The notes under the pieces were generated by a model. That model saw nothing but the letters and a program-made list of their open reading frames with translations. It searched no databases and was not told the origin of the DNA. 13,152 bases of DNA from an uncultured Clostridium sp. (GTDB lineage: Bacteria; Bacillota; Clostridia; Lachnospirales; Lachnospiraceae): contig USJW01000132.1 of assembly GCA_900555045.1 (NCBI GenBank), positions 1 to 13,152 of the forward strand. Reading direction: 5' to 3'. A program made the position numbers and the translations under genes. Numbering within the stretch: the first letter of the stretch is position 1; the number at the start of each line of letters is the position of its first letter. Positions 6,837-13,007 of this stretch are shown here, piece after piece.

Positions 6837-7871
6837 ATGAAGATCCTTACAACCAGACAGCTGACAAAATGCCAGACAGAGAGTCTGAAAAATCTTGTAA
6901 TGCTCTGCCAAGACCAGGATAAGCTCCGCTTATCCTGCCCCTTAGACGCGGACCGCTTTTATCTTCTGCTGACGCAGGAAAAACAGGTCGGGAACGCCCC
7001 GAGCGGGCCAGCCACAGGAGAGACCGCCTCAAAAGGGCCAGCCTCAGGAGAGACCGCCTCAGGAGAGACCGCCTCAGGAGAGACCGCCTCAGGAGAGACA
7101 GCCCCGATTCGGGTAGCCCCTGCCGGGACAGTTCTAAGCGGGGAAGCTTCAACCGATACGCCCTCAGTCAATTCCCCCTCCCATCTTCTCTCCCTCGCCA
7201 GCGCCCTCGCCGTATTCGAGGAGGATGGCGTCTGGGAGTGCTACGCCTTCACCCGGCCGGATCTGCGCCGGACTCACTGCTTTTCACAGCTCTTGGACCG
7301 TCTGGAGCAGGACGCCCAGGAGCAGGATCCGGAACCGGAGCTCTGTTTTGTGGCCGATCCCGCCTGCGAGGCTGCGCAGAAAACCCTTACGGCCATCGGC
7401 GCGCAGCTCTGGTACGAGGAGCACGCGATGATCTGGAAGGCCGGCGCGGATGATCTGAGACAGCCAGCTGGCGCAGCTGACAAACCACAGTCATCCAGCG
7501 CATCCTCCCCCATATCCCTGGAATTTTCCTCCCAGGGCCTCCCCGTCCATTTCCCGCCGCGGTCCATTCAAAGCGCCCCCCTCCCCGAACGCCTGGACAT
7601 CCTGGCACGGGCGCGGGACGGCCAGCCGGTGGGGGCGTGCAGCCTTTACCTCCAGCCCCCCTCCGCCTGCCTCTTCGAGGTCGAGATCCAAGAGCCGCTT
7701 CGGGGCCAGGGGCTGGGCGAGGCCATGGTGCGGGAACTCCTGCGCCTGGCCCCGGACATGGGCCTCTCCGCCATAACCCTCCAGGTCTCCGGGGACAATA
7801 CCCCCGCGGTGAATCTGTACAAAAAAACAGGGTTTCATATCACTGAAACCCTGTCCTACTACCTGTATTAA
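6837..7871 (+). CDS. GNAT family N-acetyltransferase with minisatellite insert
   Basis: Acetyl-CoA dependent acetyltransferase of unknown substrate. From the ATG at 6837 (GGAGG at 6822-6826, 10 nt upstream; an earlier in-frame ATG at 6804 lacks a site) it is 344 aa. The C-terminal 90 residues are a clear GNAT fold: EVEIQEPLRGQGLGEAMVREL with the acetyl-CoA loop RGQGLG at 289-294, then TLQVSGDNTPAVNLYKKTGF, the classic motif B. Residues about 120-200 look like a second, degenerate GNAT unit (FTRPDLRRTHCFSQLLDRL, ending IGAQLWYEEHAMIWK) whose loop RRTHCF lacks the glycines. Residues 55-89 are pentapeptide repeats, mostly GETAS, and about 205-230 is a Ser/Ala/Pro linker. It is monocistronic with its own promoter. 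The opposing gene's terminator lies in its last codons. A tandem-GNAT call fits but the first half is less sure. Confidence 0.85.
   Translation: MKILTTRQLTKCQTESLKNLVMLCQDQDKLRLSCPLDADRFYLLLTQEKQVGNAPSGPATGETASKGPASGETASGETASGETASGETAPIRVAPAGTVLSGEASTDTPSVNSPSHLLSLASALAVFEEDGVWECYAFTRPDLRRTHCFSQLLDRLEQDAQEQDPEPELCFVADPACEAAQKTLTAIGAQLWYEEHAMIWKAGADDLRQPAGAADKPQSSSASSPISLEFSSQGLPVHFPPRSIQSAPLPERLDILARARDGQPVGACSLYLQPPSACLFEVEIQEPLRGQGLGEAMVRELLRLAPDMGLSAITLQVSGDNTPAVNLYKKTGFHITETLSYYLY
7001..7105 (+). repeat. In-frame 15-base minisatellite in the GNAT gene
   Basis: Seven consecutive 15-base units run from 7001 to 7105. Four are identical or nearly so (AGGAGAGACCGCCTC at 7016, 7046, 7061 and 7076), one is a variant at 7091, and two are a GGGCCAGCC type (7001, 7031). 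They encode alternating GPA[TS]- and GETAS-type pentapeptides. Since 15 is a multiple of three, copy changes would lengthen or shorten a flexible linker without shifting the frame. Confidence 0.9.
7821..7854 (-). terminator. Rho-independent terminator for relP, inside the GNAT coding end
   Basis: A perfect 11-bp stem pairs ACAGGGTTTCA (7827-7837) with TGAAACCCTGT (7844-7854) around a 6-nt loop. On the minus strand it is followed directly by a T-run (7821-7826, and 7827 if the stem frays). No T-run follows on the plus strand. It lies 36 nt beyond the relP stop at 7890, so it serves the mrp-relP unit although it is within the last codons of the convergent GNAT gene. Confidence 0.85.
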
Positions 7872-7889
7872 ATTATGTACGTTCCCCCG

Positions 7890-8600
7890 TCAGTCCTTCC
7901 GGACTGTGATTCCCTGGGCCTCGATCTTTTTGCGGATCGCCAACATCTTCTCGTCCGTCTGGGCGATCACATCCGCGCACTCTCTGAGCTCGCGGCTGAT
8001 CTCGCCGTCGTCGTTTAGGGACTTCTTGTACTTGAGCTGGTGGTCCAGGCTGGCCCAGAAGTCCATGGCGATGGTGCGGATCTGCACCTCCACCCGCATG
8101 TTCCGCTTGCACTCGGAGAAGAACACCGGAACCTCGATGATCAGGTGGTAGCTGCGGTAACCGTTTGGCTTGGGATTCTTGATATAATCCTTCACCGCGA
8201 TCACGCGCACGTCGTCCTGGCGCACCAGCATCTCCGCCACCTCGTAGATATCGTCCACGAATGAGCAGATGATGCGGATTCCGGCTACGTCGTCTAAGTT
8301 GGCCTGCATGGCCTCTAAGGACACCTCAAACCCTCTGCGCTGAAGCTTTTCCAGGATACTCATGGGCTTTTTCACGCGGGATTTGATCATCTCGATGGGG
8401 TTGCGCTGGTTTTTCACCGACAGCTCGTCGTTTAGGACCTCCAGCTTCGTCTTCACCTCGCGGATGGCCCCGGCGTACATCATCATGACGCGCTGGAACT
8501 CATGAGCCTGGTGAATCCAGATCTCCGGCACCTGCACCATATCCGGCACATTGACGATCGACTGTTTCAGCTCGCTGTTTGGATTAATGTTGATATTCAT
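7890..8600 (-). CDS. relP: Small alarmone synthetase, RelP/YwaC type GTP pyrophosphokinase
   Basis: Transfers pyrophosphate from ATP to GTP or GDP to make (p)ppGpp, tuning growth under envelope or nutrient stress. It is a single RelA_SpoT synthetase domain without the HD hydrolase, TGS or ACT parts of long Rel enzymes. From the ATG ending at 8600 (236 aa; GAGGGG about 7 nt upstream, better than an in-frame ATG 14 codons earlier) it shows SRVKKPMSILEKL, DDVAGIRIICSF with the metal-binding aspartate near 104, the G-loop KPNGYRSYH near 144-152 and EVQIRTIAMDFWASL near 171-186 with the catalytic glutamate. The DIAGVRI-F--DIY spacing and KDYIxxPKPNGYRSxHLI resemble B. subtilis YwaC more than YjbM/RelQ. 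It lies 44 nt after mrp with no promoter seen between, so it is probably co-transcribed with it. Confidence 0.88.
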   Translation of the reverse strand: MNININPNSELKQSIVNVPDMVQVPEIWIHQAHEFQRVMMMYAGAIREVKTKLEVLNDELSVKNQRNPIEMIKSRVKKPMSILEKLQRRGFEVSLEAMQANLDDVAGIRIICSFVDDIYEVAEMLVRQDDVRVIAVKDYIKNPKPNGYRSYHLIIEVPVFFSECKRNMRVEVQIRTIAMDFWASLDHQLKYKKSLNDDGEISRELRECADVIAQTDEKMLAIRKKIEAQGITVRKD

Positions 8601-8644
8601 TGGTTCACCCCTCAATGCATTTGTCTCTACGCGATCCGGCAAAC

Positions 8645-9484
8645 CTACAGTTCCTCCACTGCAGCAGCTGCCTCATCCATCCACGGAAGCTCCAGATACT
8701 CCACCTGTCCGGCATCCACCATCTGGGCGATCTTCGGATCGATCGGGATTCTGGCCAGGACCTTAAGCCCCTCCTTCTCCGCCACCTCGTCGATATGGCT
8801 CTCGCCGAACACGTTGATCCGCTTGCCGCAGTCCGGGCACTCCAGATAGCTCATGTTCTCCACCACACCGATAATCGGAATATCCATCTTCTTGGCCATG
8901 TTCACGGCCTTGGTCACGATCATGCTCACCAGCTCCTGCGGGGAGGTGACGATGATGATGCCGTCCACCGGCAGAGACTGGAATACGGTTAACGGCACAT
9001 CTCCGGTCCCCGGAGGCATATCCACAAACATGAAGTCGATATCCTGCCACAGCGTCTCGCTCCAGAACTGCTTCACCGCGCCAGCGATCACCGGACCTCT
9101 CCAGATGACCGGATCCGTGTCGTGGTCCAAAAGCAGGTTGGCGGACATGATCTCCACGCCCTCCAGAGACTGGGCCGGGAGCATCAGGTTGCCGTCCGGT
9201 GTCACGCCCACTCCGGTGTCGCTGCTGATTCCGAAGGCCTTGGGGATGGACGGGCCGGTGATGTCCGCATCCAGGATCGCGGTGCGCTTGCCCTTGCGGT
9301 TGGTGGACACAGCCAGCATGGAGGTCACCAAAGACTTTCCTACGCCGCCCTTGCCGCTTACGATGCCGATTACCTTCTTCACCGAGCTGGCCGGATTCAG
9401 CGCCTCCAGGAACTCGTTTTTATCTGTCTTGCGGCTCTCACAGTTCTCACTGCAGGATCCGCAATCATGATTACACTCACTCAT
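8645..9484 (-). CDS. mrp: Mrp/NBP35 family Fe-S cluster carrier ATPase
   Basis: Cytosolic P-loop ATPase of the Mrp/ApbC/Nbp35 family that holds and transfers [4Fe-4S] clusters to apoproteins. The 279-aa form lacks the N-terminal MIP18 (DUF59) domain, as is common in Clostridia. The N-terminus has a cysteine cluster, C4-x3-C8-x2-C11-x3-C15. The deviant Walker A SGKGGVGKS is at 43-51, DADITGPS at 72-79, VDMPPGTGD at 154-162, and the cluster-binding CPDC pair C216/C219 near the C-terminal part. AAGGAG lies about 11 nt before the ATG. A near-consensus promoter is at 9544-9572, and a 20-base palindrome lies in the leader. It is the first gene of mrp-relP. All motifs are intact. Confidence 0.95.
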   Translation of the reverse strand: MSECNHDCGSCSENCESRKTDKNEFLEALNPASSVKKVIGIVSGKGGVGKSLVTSMLAVSTNRKGKRTAILDADITGPSIPKAFGISSDTGVGVTPDGNLMLPAQSLEGVEIMSANLLLDHDTDPVIWRGPVIAGAVKQFWSETLWQDIDFMFVDMPPGTGDVPLTVFQSLPVDGIIIVTSPQELVSMIVTKAVNMAKKMDIPIIGVVENMSYLECPDCGKRINVFGESHIDEVAEKEGLKVLARIPIDPKIAQMVDAGQVEYLELPWMDEAAAAVEEL

Positions 9485-9510
9485 AACTCTTTAATCTCCT
9501 TCCAAATTTT

Positions 9511-9530
9511 ACAGAATTCCGAGATTCTGT
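9511..9530. promoter_or_regulatory. Palindrome in the mrp leader (possible operator or stem-loop)
   Basis: ACAGAAT (9511-9517) and ATTCTGT (9524-9530) form a perfect 7-base inverted repeat around six bases. It starts about 7 nt after the predicted mrp transcription start and ends 26 nt before the ATG, so it could be a repressor site blocking early elongation or an RNA hairpin. No known regulator's consensus is recognised. Confidence 0.45.
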
Positions 9531-9543
9531 CATTATCATGTCC

Positions 9544-9572
9544 ATTATAAAACCAATCGGCCTTATTGTCCA
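9544..9572 (-). promoter_or_regulatory. Strong predicted promoter of mrp-relP
   Basis: On the minus strand TGGACA (9567-9572; 5 of 6) and a perfect TATAAT (9544-9549) are separated by 17 nt. The start would be near 9537, giving a 5' leader of about 50 nt that contains the palindrome at 9511-9530. Confidence 0.75.
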
Positions 9573-9664
9573 TCGCTTCATTTATAAAATTAACATAAAA
9601 AGCAAATTTCCACGCGCCATTTATTTCCATAATTGTGAACTTTGCACAGGTTCCGTCCATATCC

Positions 9665-9693
9665 TTTACTTATTTTGGCGTAAGTGTTAGAAT
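9665..9693 (+). promoter_or_regulatory. Predicted promoter of the small membrane protein gene
   Basis: TTTACT (9665-9670; 4 of 6) and TAGAAT (9688-9693; 5 of 6) have a 17-nt spacer. The start near 9700 leaves a leader of about 70 nt that contains three TGTGAA words (9708, 9719, 9747); a fourth is upstream at 9634. It is divergent from the mrp promoter. Confidence 0.5.
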
Positions 9694-9768
9694 AATTGTA
9701 GAAAGATTGTGAATTTTCTGTGAACGCGCAGGTGACATCCGCTCACTGTGAATGATCGGAGGTGGACT

Positions 9769-10086
9769 ATGATGAACCCGTTTCTGACCCCTGCATTTGG
9801 CCGTCCGTTCGCGCCAAACAGTTCCCCGGAAGACCCGCCGGAGCGCCCCACCGCGATCCAGCAGGCGGAGCAAAACGCCGTCCGGGGGGCCATGGCCGAC
9901 TTTTCAAGGCAAACCGCGCGCCAGGCCTTCGCCATCGCCCTGGGACTGCTCCTCCTCTCCCTGGGAGCCGCCGCGTTCATGGGGCTTCGGGCCATCGCCA
10001 GCTCCCAGGTCTGCTACTACGACCAGGACGGAAATCTGCTCGCAACCCCCGAGGAGGACGGGCTTTCCAGCGTGATCGTGAAGTAA
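9769..10086 (+). CDS. Small single-pass membrane protein of unknown function
   Basis: I do not recognise this family. From the ATG at 9769 it is 105 aa; a second ATG follows at 9772. CGGAGG ending at 9762 gives a 6-9 nt spacing, better than a GTG at 9748 in the same frame that precedes the ribosome binding site. The N-terminal 35 residues are Pro-rich and polar, residues about 36-51 are an amphipathic stretch with Gln, Asp and Arg, and one hydrophobic helix spans about 52-75 (AFAIALGLLLLSLGAAAFMG). A short tail follows with CYYDQDGNLLATPEEDG. No signal peptidase site is evident. It has its own promoter and a strong hairpin downstream. GC-rich codon use fits the backbone genes, supporting a real gene. 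Function is unassigned. Confidence 0.7.
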   Translation: MMNPFLTPAFGRPFAPNSSPEDPPERPTAIQQAEQNAVRGAMADFSRQTARQAFAIALGLLLLSLGAAAFMGLRAIASSQVCYYDQDGNLLATPEEDGLSSVIVK

Positions 10087-10133
10087 GGCCCTGAAAATCG
10101 AACGCTTTTCCTACATTCTACTATACCAAACGA

Positions 10134-10169
10134 GCCGGGGGCCGGATGAACTTTCATCCGGCCCCCGGC
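10134..10169. terminator. Strong GC-rich hairpin between convergent genes
   Basis: GCCGGGGGCCGGATGA (10134-10149) pairs perfectly with TCATCCGGCCCCCGGC (10154-10169) around a 4-nt loop, a 16-bp stem. It lies between the stop at 10086 (plus) and the SIMPL stop at 10207 (minus). Neither side has a real T-run, so it is not a classic intrinsic terminator. It may act as a bidirectional roadblock or protect 3' ends. Confidence 0.6.
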
Positions 10170-10206
10170 CCAATCTATGCTCTGTCAAATTTCCTGTGCA
10201 CTGTAG

Positions 10207-10998
10207 CTACTGCAAATTGAAGGTGACGGAAACCTGCGCCTCCACGCGGATCTCCCCAGCCATCACGCCCATGTCCATGGCCGCCGCGGTGCTCTCCATC
10301 GCCATATTCTTGGCCTGGCCGCCGGCCATGTAGCCGGTGTAGCGCGCGGCAGGATTGTAGCTGTACTCCTCCACATGGGCCACCTGGCCCAGCGTGCGGC
10401 CGCTGGCCTCCGCCAGAGCCTGTGCTTTACCCTTCGCCATCTCGATGGCCTTCTTTAACGCTTCCTGGTAATTCTCATCGTAGTTGCTGCAGAAGTAGCT
10501 CACGCTGTCGATGCTGTTGACGCCCGCCGTGACGGCCTGGCTTAGGATGGAACCGGCCTGGTCGATGGGGATGTCGGACACAGTCAGGCTTGTGTTCATC
10601 TCATAGCCGGTGATCTCCCGGGTGTCGGAGTTCCAGTTGTAGATGGGGTCCATGCCGTAGGACGAGGTCTGCATGGAGCGCTCCTCGATCCCGAGGCTCT
10701 TTAGCTTCTCGATGGTCGCATCCAGGTTCTTCGCGTTCTCCTGCTGACACTCCTCGGCGGTCGGCTTCTGGGTGTGAATCGAGAACACGATCTCCGCCAT
10801 ATCCGGCACCACCCGTACCTCCTCCTTGCCGCTCACGGTCAGCTGGTTTGACGCCGTGTCCGCGCTCTGGACAACGATCGTGCCCGGAACCTGTGTCTGT
10901 GCGGAGCAGGCCGAGAGGCCCACCGCGACTGCCGCAACCGCCGCCGCGGTCACAGCCATCCATTTCCTTGCGTTTCCGTTTTCAATCTCTTTTTTCAT
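10207..10998 (-). CDS. SIMPL (DUF541) domain lipoprotein
   Basis: Probable membrane-anchored extracytoplasmic protein of the SIMPL/DUF541 family, whose biochemical role is poorly known; relatives include E. coli YggE and the BP26 antigen. The 263-aa protein begins with a lipoprotein signal: basic MKKEIENGNARK, a hydrophobic stretch of Ala/Val and a lipobox LSAC with C31 as the lipidated residue. The domain starts with NQLTVSGKEEVRVVPDMAEIVFSI, matching the family's xVxGxGxVxVxPDxAxxxxxV, and contains YxMNTSLTV, a Ser-Tyr-Phe loop (SIDSVSYF), ALAEASGRTLGQV and a final VEAQVSVTFNLQ strand. GGAGGAG lies upstream of the ATG. It is monocistronic. A weak extended -10 (TGGTAAGAT, -10 at 11033-11038 on the minus strand) could start it. 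No frameshift is seen. Confidence 0.92.
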   Translation of the reverse strand: MKKEIENGNARKWMAVTAAAVAAVAVGLSACSAQTQVPGTIVVQSADTASNQLTVSGKEEVRVVPDMAEIVFSIHTQKPTAEECQQENAKNLDATIEKLKSLGIEERSMQTSSYGMDPIYNWNSDTREITGYEMNTSLTVSDIPIDQAGSILSQAVTAGVNSIDSVSYFCSNYDENYQEALKKAIEMAKGKAQALAEASGRTLGQVAHVEEYSYNPAARYTGYMAGGQAKNMAMESTAAAMDMGVMAGEIRVEAQVSVTFNLQ

Positions 10999-11151
10999 TC
11001 TAATCTCCTCCCGATTGTTTTTCTCTGAACTTATCTTACCAGAATTTTCCGAGCCGTGTATTTCTTTTCTCTTAAGCTTTTCGCCGCTCTTTTTTACAGA
11101 TTTCTTTTTTCGCCCGTAAGCATTTTTAATTTTCCAGGAAACCTCTGGCGC

Positions 11152-11180
11152 TTGACAATCCGGCCCGGTTGTGGTTTGCT
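11152..11180 (+). promoter_or_regulatory. Candidate promoter of yaaA-bcp
   Basis: A perfect -35 TTGACA (11152-11157) is followed after 17 nt by a poor -10, TTTGCT (11175-11180). The weak -10 suggests either an activator-dependent promoter or an alternative hexamer a few bases on. A peroxide-responsive activator or repressor would fit the genes but no operator is recognised. Confidence 0.4.
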
Positions 11181-11219
11181 AGACAGTGTAGAGTGTTTAA
11201 AAAGCGAGGAGTACAAGGG

Positions 11220-12017
11220 ATGAAACTGATTATATCGCCCGCAAAAAAGATGAATGTGCGGGAGGACGAGCTGGAACCGGCGGCGCTCCCCCACTTTTTG
11301 GAGCAGGCCGGTGTGCTGATGAACTACATGAAGGGGCTGACGCGCTCAGAGGCCCAGGCGATCTGGAAGTGCAACGACTCCATCGCACGCCTAAACTATG
11401 AGCGCTTTCTGCACATGGATCTGGAACGGCGGCTGACACCGGCAATCCTCTCCTACGAGGGAATCCAGTACCAGTACATGGCCCCCAGCGTGTTTCAGAC
11501 CAGTGAGCTGGACTACGTGCAGAGCCATCTGCGGATTCTCTCGGGATTTTACGGGATGCTGCGTCCCCTGGACGGCATCGTGCCCTACCGCCTGGAGATG
11601 CAGGCCAAAATCGATCTGACGAGGGGCGGGCAGCGCTTCACGGACCTGTACGCCTTCTGGGGCGACCGGATCTACCGGGAGCTGGTCCGCGGGGACCGGG
11701 TGATCGTAAACCTGGCCTCCAAGGAGTACAGCAAGGCCGTGGAGGCATACCTGGAGCCGGACGTGCACTTTGTGAACGTGGTGTTCGGGTGCATGGAAAC
11801 GGACAAATCGGGGCATCCAGGGATTAAAGTCAAGGGCACCGAGGCAAAGATGGCCCGCGGGGAGATGGTGCGCTTCCTGGCGGAGCGGGGCGCGAATGCG
11901 CCTGAGGCCATGCTTGCGTTTGACCGGCTGGGCTACCGCTACCGGGGCGAGCTCTCCGACGGGAACAACTATACATTTATTAAGGAGGAGACAGACAATG
12001 CTGGAGGCAGGAACTAA
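11220..12017 (+). CDS. yaaA: Peroxide stress protein YaaA (DUF328/UPF0246)
   Basis: Cytosolic DNA-binding family member that in E. coli lowers free iron and protects DNA and proteins from Fenton damage during H2O2 stress. From the ATG at 11220 it is 265 aa, near the usual 250-260. GGAG at 11208-11211 is 8 nt upstream; a longer frame from 11169 has no likeness to the family. Diagnostic parts are the N-terminal MKLIISPAKKM, the central SVFQTSELDYVQSHLRILSGFYGMLRPLD, the YRLEMQAK segment, FWGDRIYREL, NLASKEYSKAV and the C-terminal FDRLGYRYRGELSDGNNYTFI. Its end overlaps bcp by 20 nt, so translational coupling is likely. Pairing with a peroxiredoxin strongly supports an oxidative stress role here. 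Confidence 0.94.
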   Translation: MKLIISPAKKMNVREDELEPAALPHFLEQAGVLMNYMKGLTRSEAQAIWKCNDSIARLNYERFLHMDLERRLTPAILSYEGIQYQYMAPSVFQTSELDYVQSHLRILSGFYGMLRPLDGIVPYRLEMQAKIDLTRGGQRFTDLYAFWGDRIYRELVRGDRVIVNLASKEYSKAVEAYLEPDVHFVNVVFGCMETDKSGHPGIKVKGTEAKMARGEMVRFLAERGANAPEAMLAFDRLGYRYRGELSDGNNYTFIKEETDNAGGRN

Positions 12018-12462
12018 AGCGCCGGAATTTACACTTCCGGACAAGGACGGGAACATGATATCGCTGGCGGATTTCCGAGGAAAAAAGGTGGTGCTGTACT
12101 TTTATCCCAAGGACAACACGCCCGGGTGCACACGGGAGGCATGCGCCTTCGCCGGCGCCTACGAGGGCTTTAAGCAGAAGGACATCGCGGTCATCGGCGT
12201 CAGCAAGGACAGCCAGACCTCCCACCAGAAATTCGCAGAAAAATACAACCTGCCGTTCATCCTGGTGTCCGACCCGGAGCTTGAGGCCATCAAGGCCTAC
12301 GACGTGTGGCAGGAGAAAAAGCTCTACGGCAAGGTAAGCCTTGGCGTGGTGCGCTCCACCTACATCATCGGCGAGGACGGCGTGATCGAGAAGGTCTACC
12401 CCAAGGCCAAGCCGGACACCAACGCGGCGGAGATCCTGGAGTATCTGGAGAGTGTGAAATAG
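11998..12462 (+). CDS. bcp: Thioredoxin-dependent peroxiredoxin, BCP/PrxQ type
   Basis: Cytosolic thiol peroxidase that reduces H2O2 and organic hydroperoxides using thioredoxin. From ATG 11998 it is 154 aa, the usual size, with AAGGAGG about 10 nt upstream inside yaaA. The N-terminus APEFTLPDKDGN leads to the active site YPKDNTPGCTREAC: peroxidatic C44 and resolving C49 five residues later, the helix-alpha2 atypical 2-Cys arrangement of PrxQ. T41 and P42 of the TPGC motif are also present, and VVRSTYIIGEDG lies in the C-terminal half with the conserved Arg. It overlaps yaaA by 20 nt and is probably translationally coupled. No clear terminator lies between it and the ssrA promoter, so some read-through into ssrA is possible. 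Confidence 0.95.
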   Translation: MLEAGTKAPEFTLPDKDGNMISLADFRGKKVVLYFYPKDNTPGCTREACAFAGAYEGFKQKDIAVIGVSKDSQTSHQKFAEKYNLPFILVSDPELEAIKAYDVWQEKKLYGKVSLGVVRSTYIIGEDGVIEKVYPKAKPDTNAAEILEYLESVK

Positions 12463-12528
12463 GTGGGAATTTGAGGGCGGGCGGACTGATCCCAGAGCTG
12501 GTATTTCATGGCGGCCTCTGTCAGGGCC

Positions 12529-12557
12529 TTGACAGATGACCAGAAAACTGCTATTAT
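12529..12557 (+). promoter_or_regulatory. Strong predicted promoter of ssrA
   Basis: A perfect TTGACA (12529-12534) and TATTAT (12552-12557; 5 of 6) with a 17-nt spacer. The start near 12564 gives a precursor leader of about 107 nt before mature tmRNA. Confidence 0.8.
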
Positions 12558-12618
12558 GTAAACGGCGCTAAAAACAGGCGCCGGCAGCTTGTAACAAGCT
12601 CCGCAGGGTTCGCCCGGC

Positions 12619-12632
12619 TGTGGTTATCCACA
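12619..12632. promoter_or_regulatory. Palindrome containing a consensus DnaA box
   Basis: TGTGGTTATCCACA (12619-12632) is an inverted repeat (TGTGG/CCACA). Bases 12624-12632, TTATCCACA, are exactly the consensus DnaA box. It lies in the transcribed ssrA leader, about 40 nt before mature tmRNA. A single box may be chance. Confidence 0.4.
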
Positions 12633-12670
12633 AAAAAGCCGCGGACGGACCAGCCAGTCCACAATTTTAA

Positions 12671-13007
12671 GGGGTTGTACTGGTTTCGACGGGGATCATG
12701 CAGCTGGTGAAGCTATCCCCATGCGATGGGTTAAATGGCAAAATTAAATACAAACGCTGAAGACAATTTAGCAATCGCCGCTTAATTGCGGCTGTCAGAC
12801 TTAGAGCACCTGCACTTTAAGACCCTGGCATCGACTATGCAGGAAACGACTTATGCAAAGCTTTGAGCATATGGGCGTAATATGAAGCTACTGAAACCGT
12901 CCGGGTGTCCTTTCTCTGGCGGCAGAGGGAATGTCAAATAAAGGACTATGATAGTAGAAGAACAGGGAATTGGTTTTCGGACAGGGGTTCAAATCCCCTC
13001 AGCTCCA
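12671..13007 (+). ncRNA. ssrA: Transfer-messenger RNA (tmRNA)
   Basis: Rescues stalled ribosomes with SmpB and tags the unfinished protein for proteolysis. The 5' end GGGGTTGTACTGGTTTCGAC carries the conserved tmRNA start, and the 3' end has the T-arm AGGGGTTCAAATCCCCT and acceptor strand CAGCTCC. The 7-bp acceptor stem (12671-12677 with 13000-13006) pairs fully with two G-U pairs. The discriminator A is 13007. The next three bases are CGC, so CCA is not encoded and must be added by the CCA enzyme. The tag frame is at 12738-12785, with its stop inside a GCCGC/GCGGC hairpin. About 337 nt is normal for a one-piece tmRNA. Own promoter and terminator flank it. Some annotation conventions would extend the end to 13010. 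Confidence 0.97.
12738..12785 (+). other. tmRNA proteolysis tag reading frame
   Basis: From the probable resume codon GCA (12738-12740) the frame reads AKLNTNAEDNLAIAA and stops at TAA (12783-12785). The C-terminal Ala-Ala after hydrophobic residues is the standard degron for ClpXP. The stop lies in the loop of a GCCGC-TTAATT-GCGGC hairpin, as in other tmRNAs. Confidence 0.9.

Noticed and set aside
7001..7105. Possible CRISPR-like array
   Set aside because: The units are 15 bases, directly adjacent without spacers, in frame with the GNAT gene, and no cas genes are present. It is a coding minisatellite.
7827..7854. Terminator for the plus-strand GNAT gene
   Set aside because: The stem precedes the stop codon and no T-run follows on the plus strand; the T-run is only on the minus strand.
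12463..12528. Terminator after bcp
   Set aside because: Only very short complementary words are present and there is no T-run, so I cannot support a terminator.
12588..12632. A tRNA-like element (GGGTTCG resembling a T-loop) before ssrA
   Set aside because: No cloverleaf can be built: there is no matching acceptor stem, D-arm or anticodon arm. It is simply the ssrA leader.
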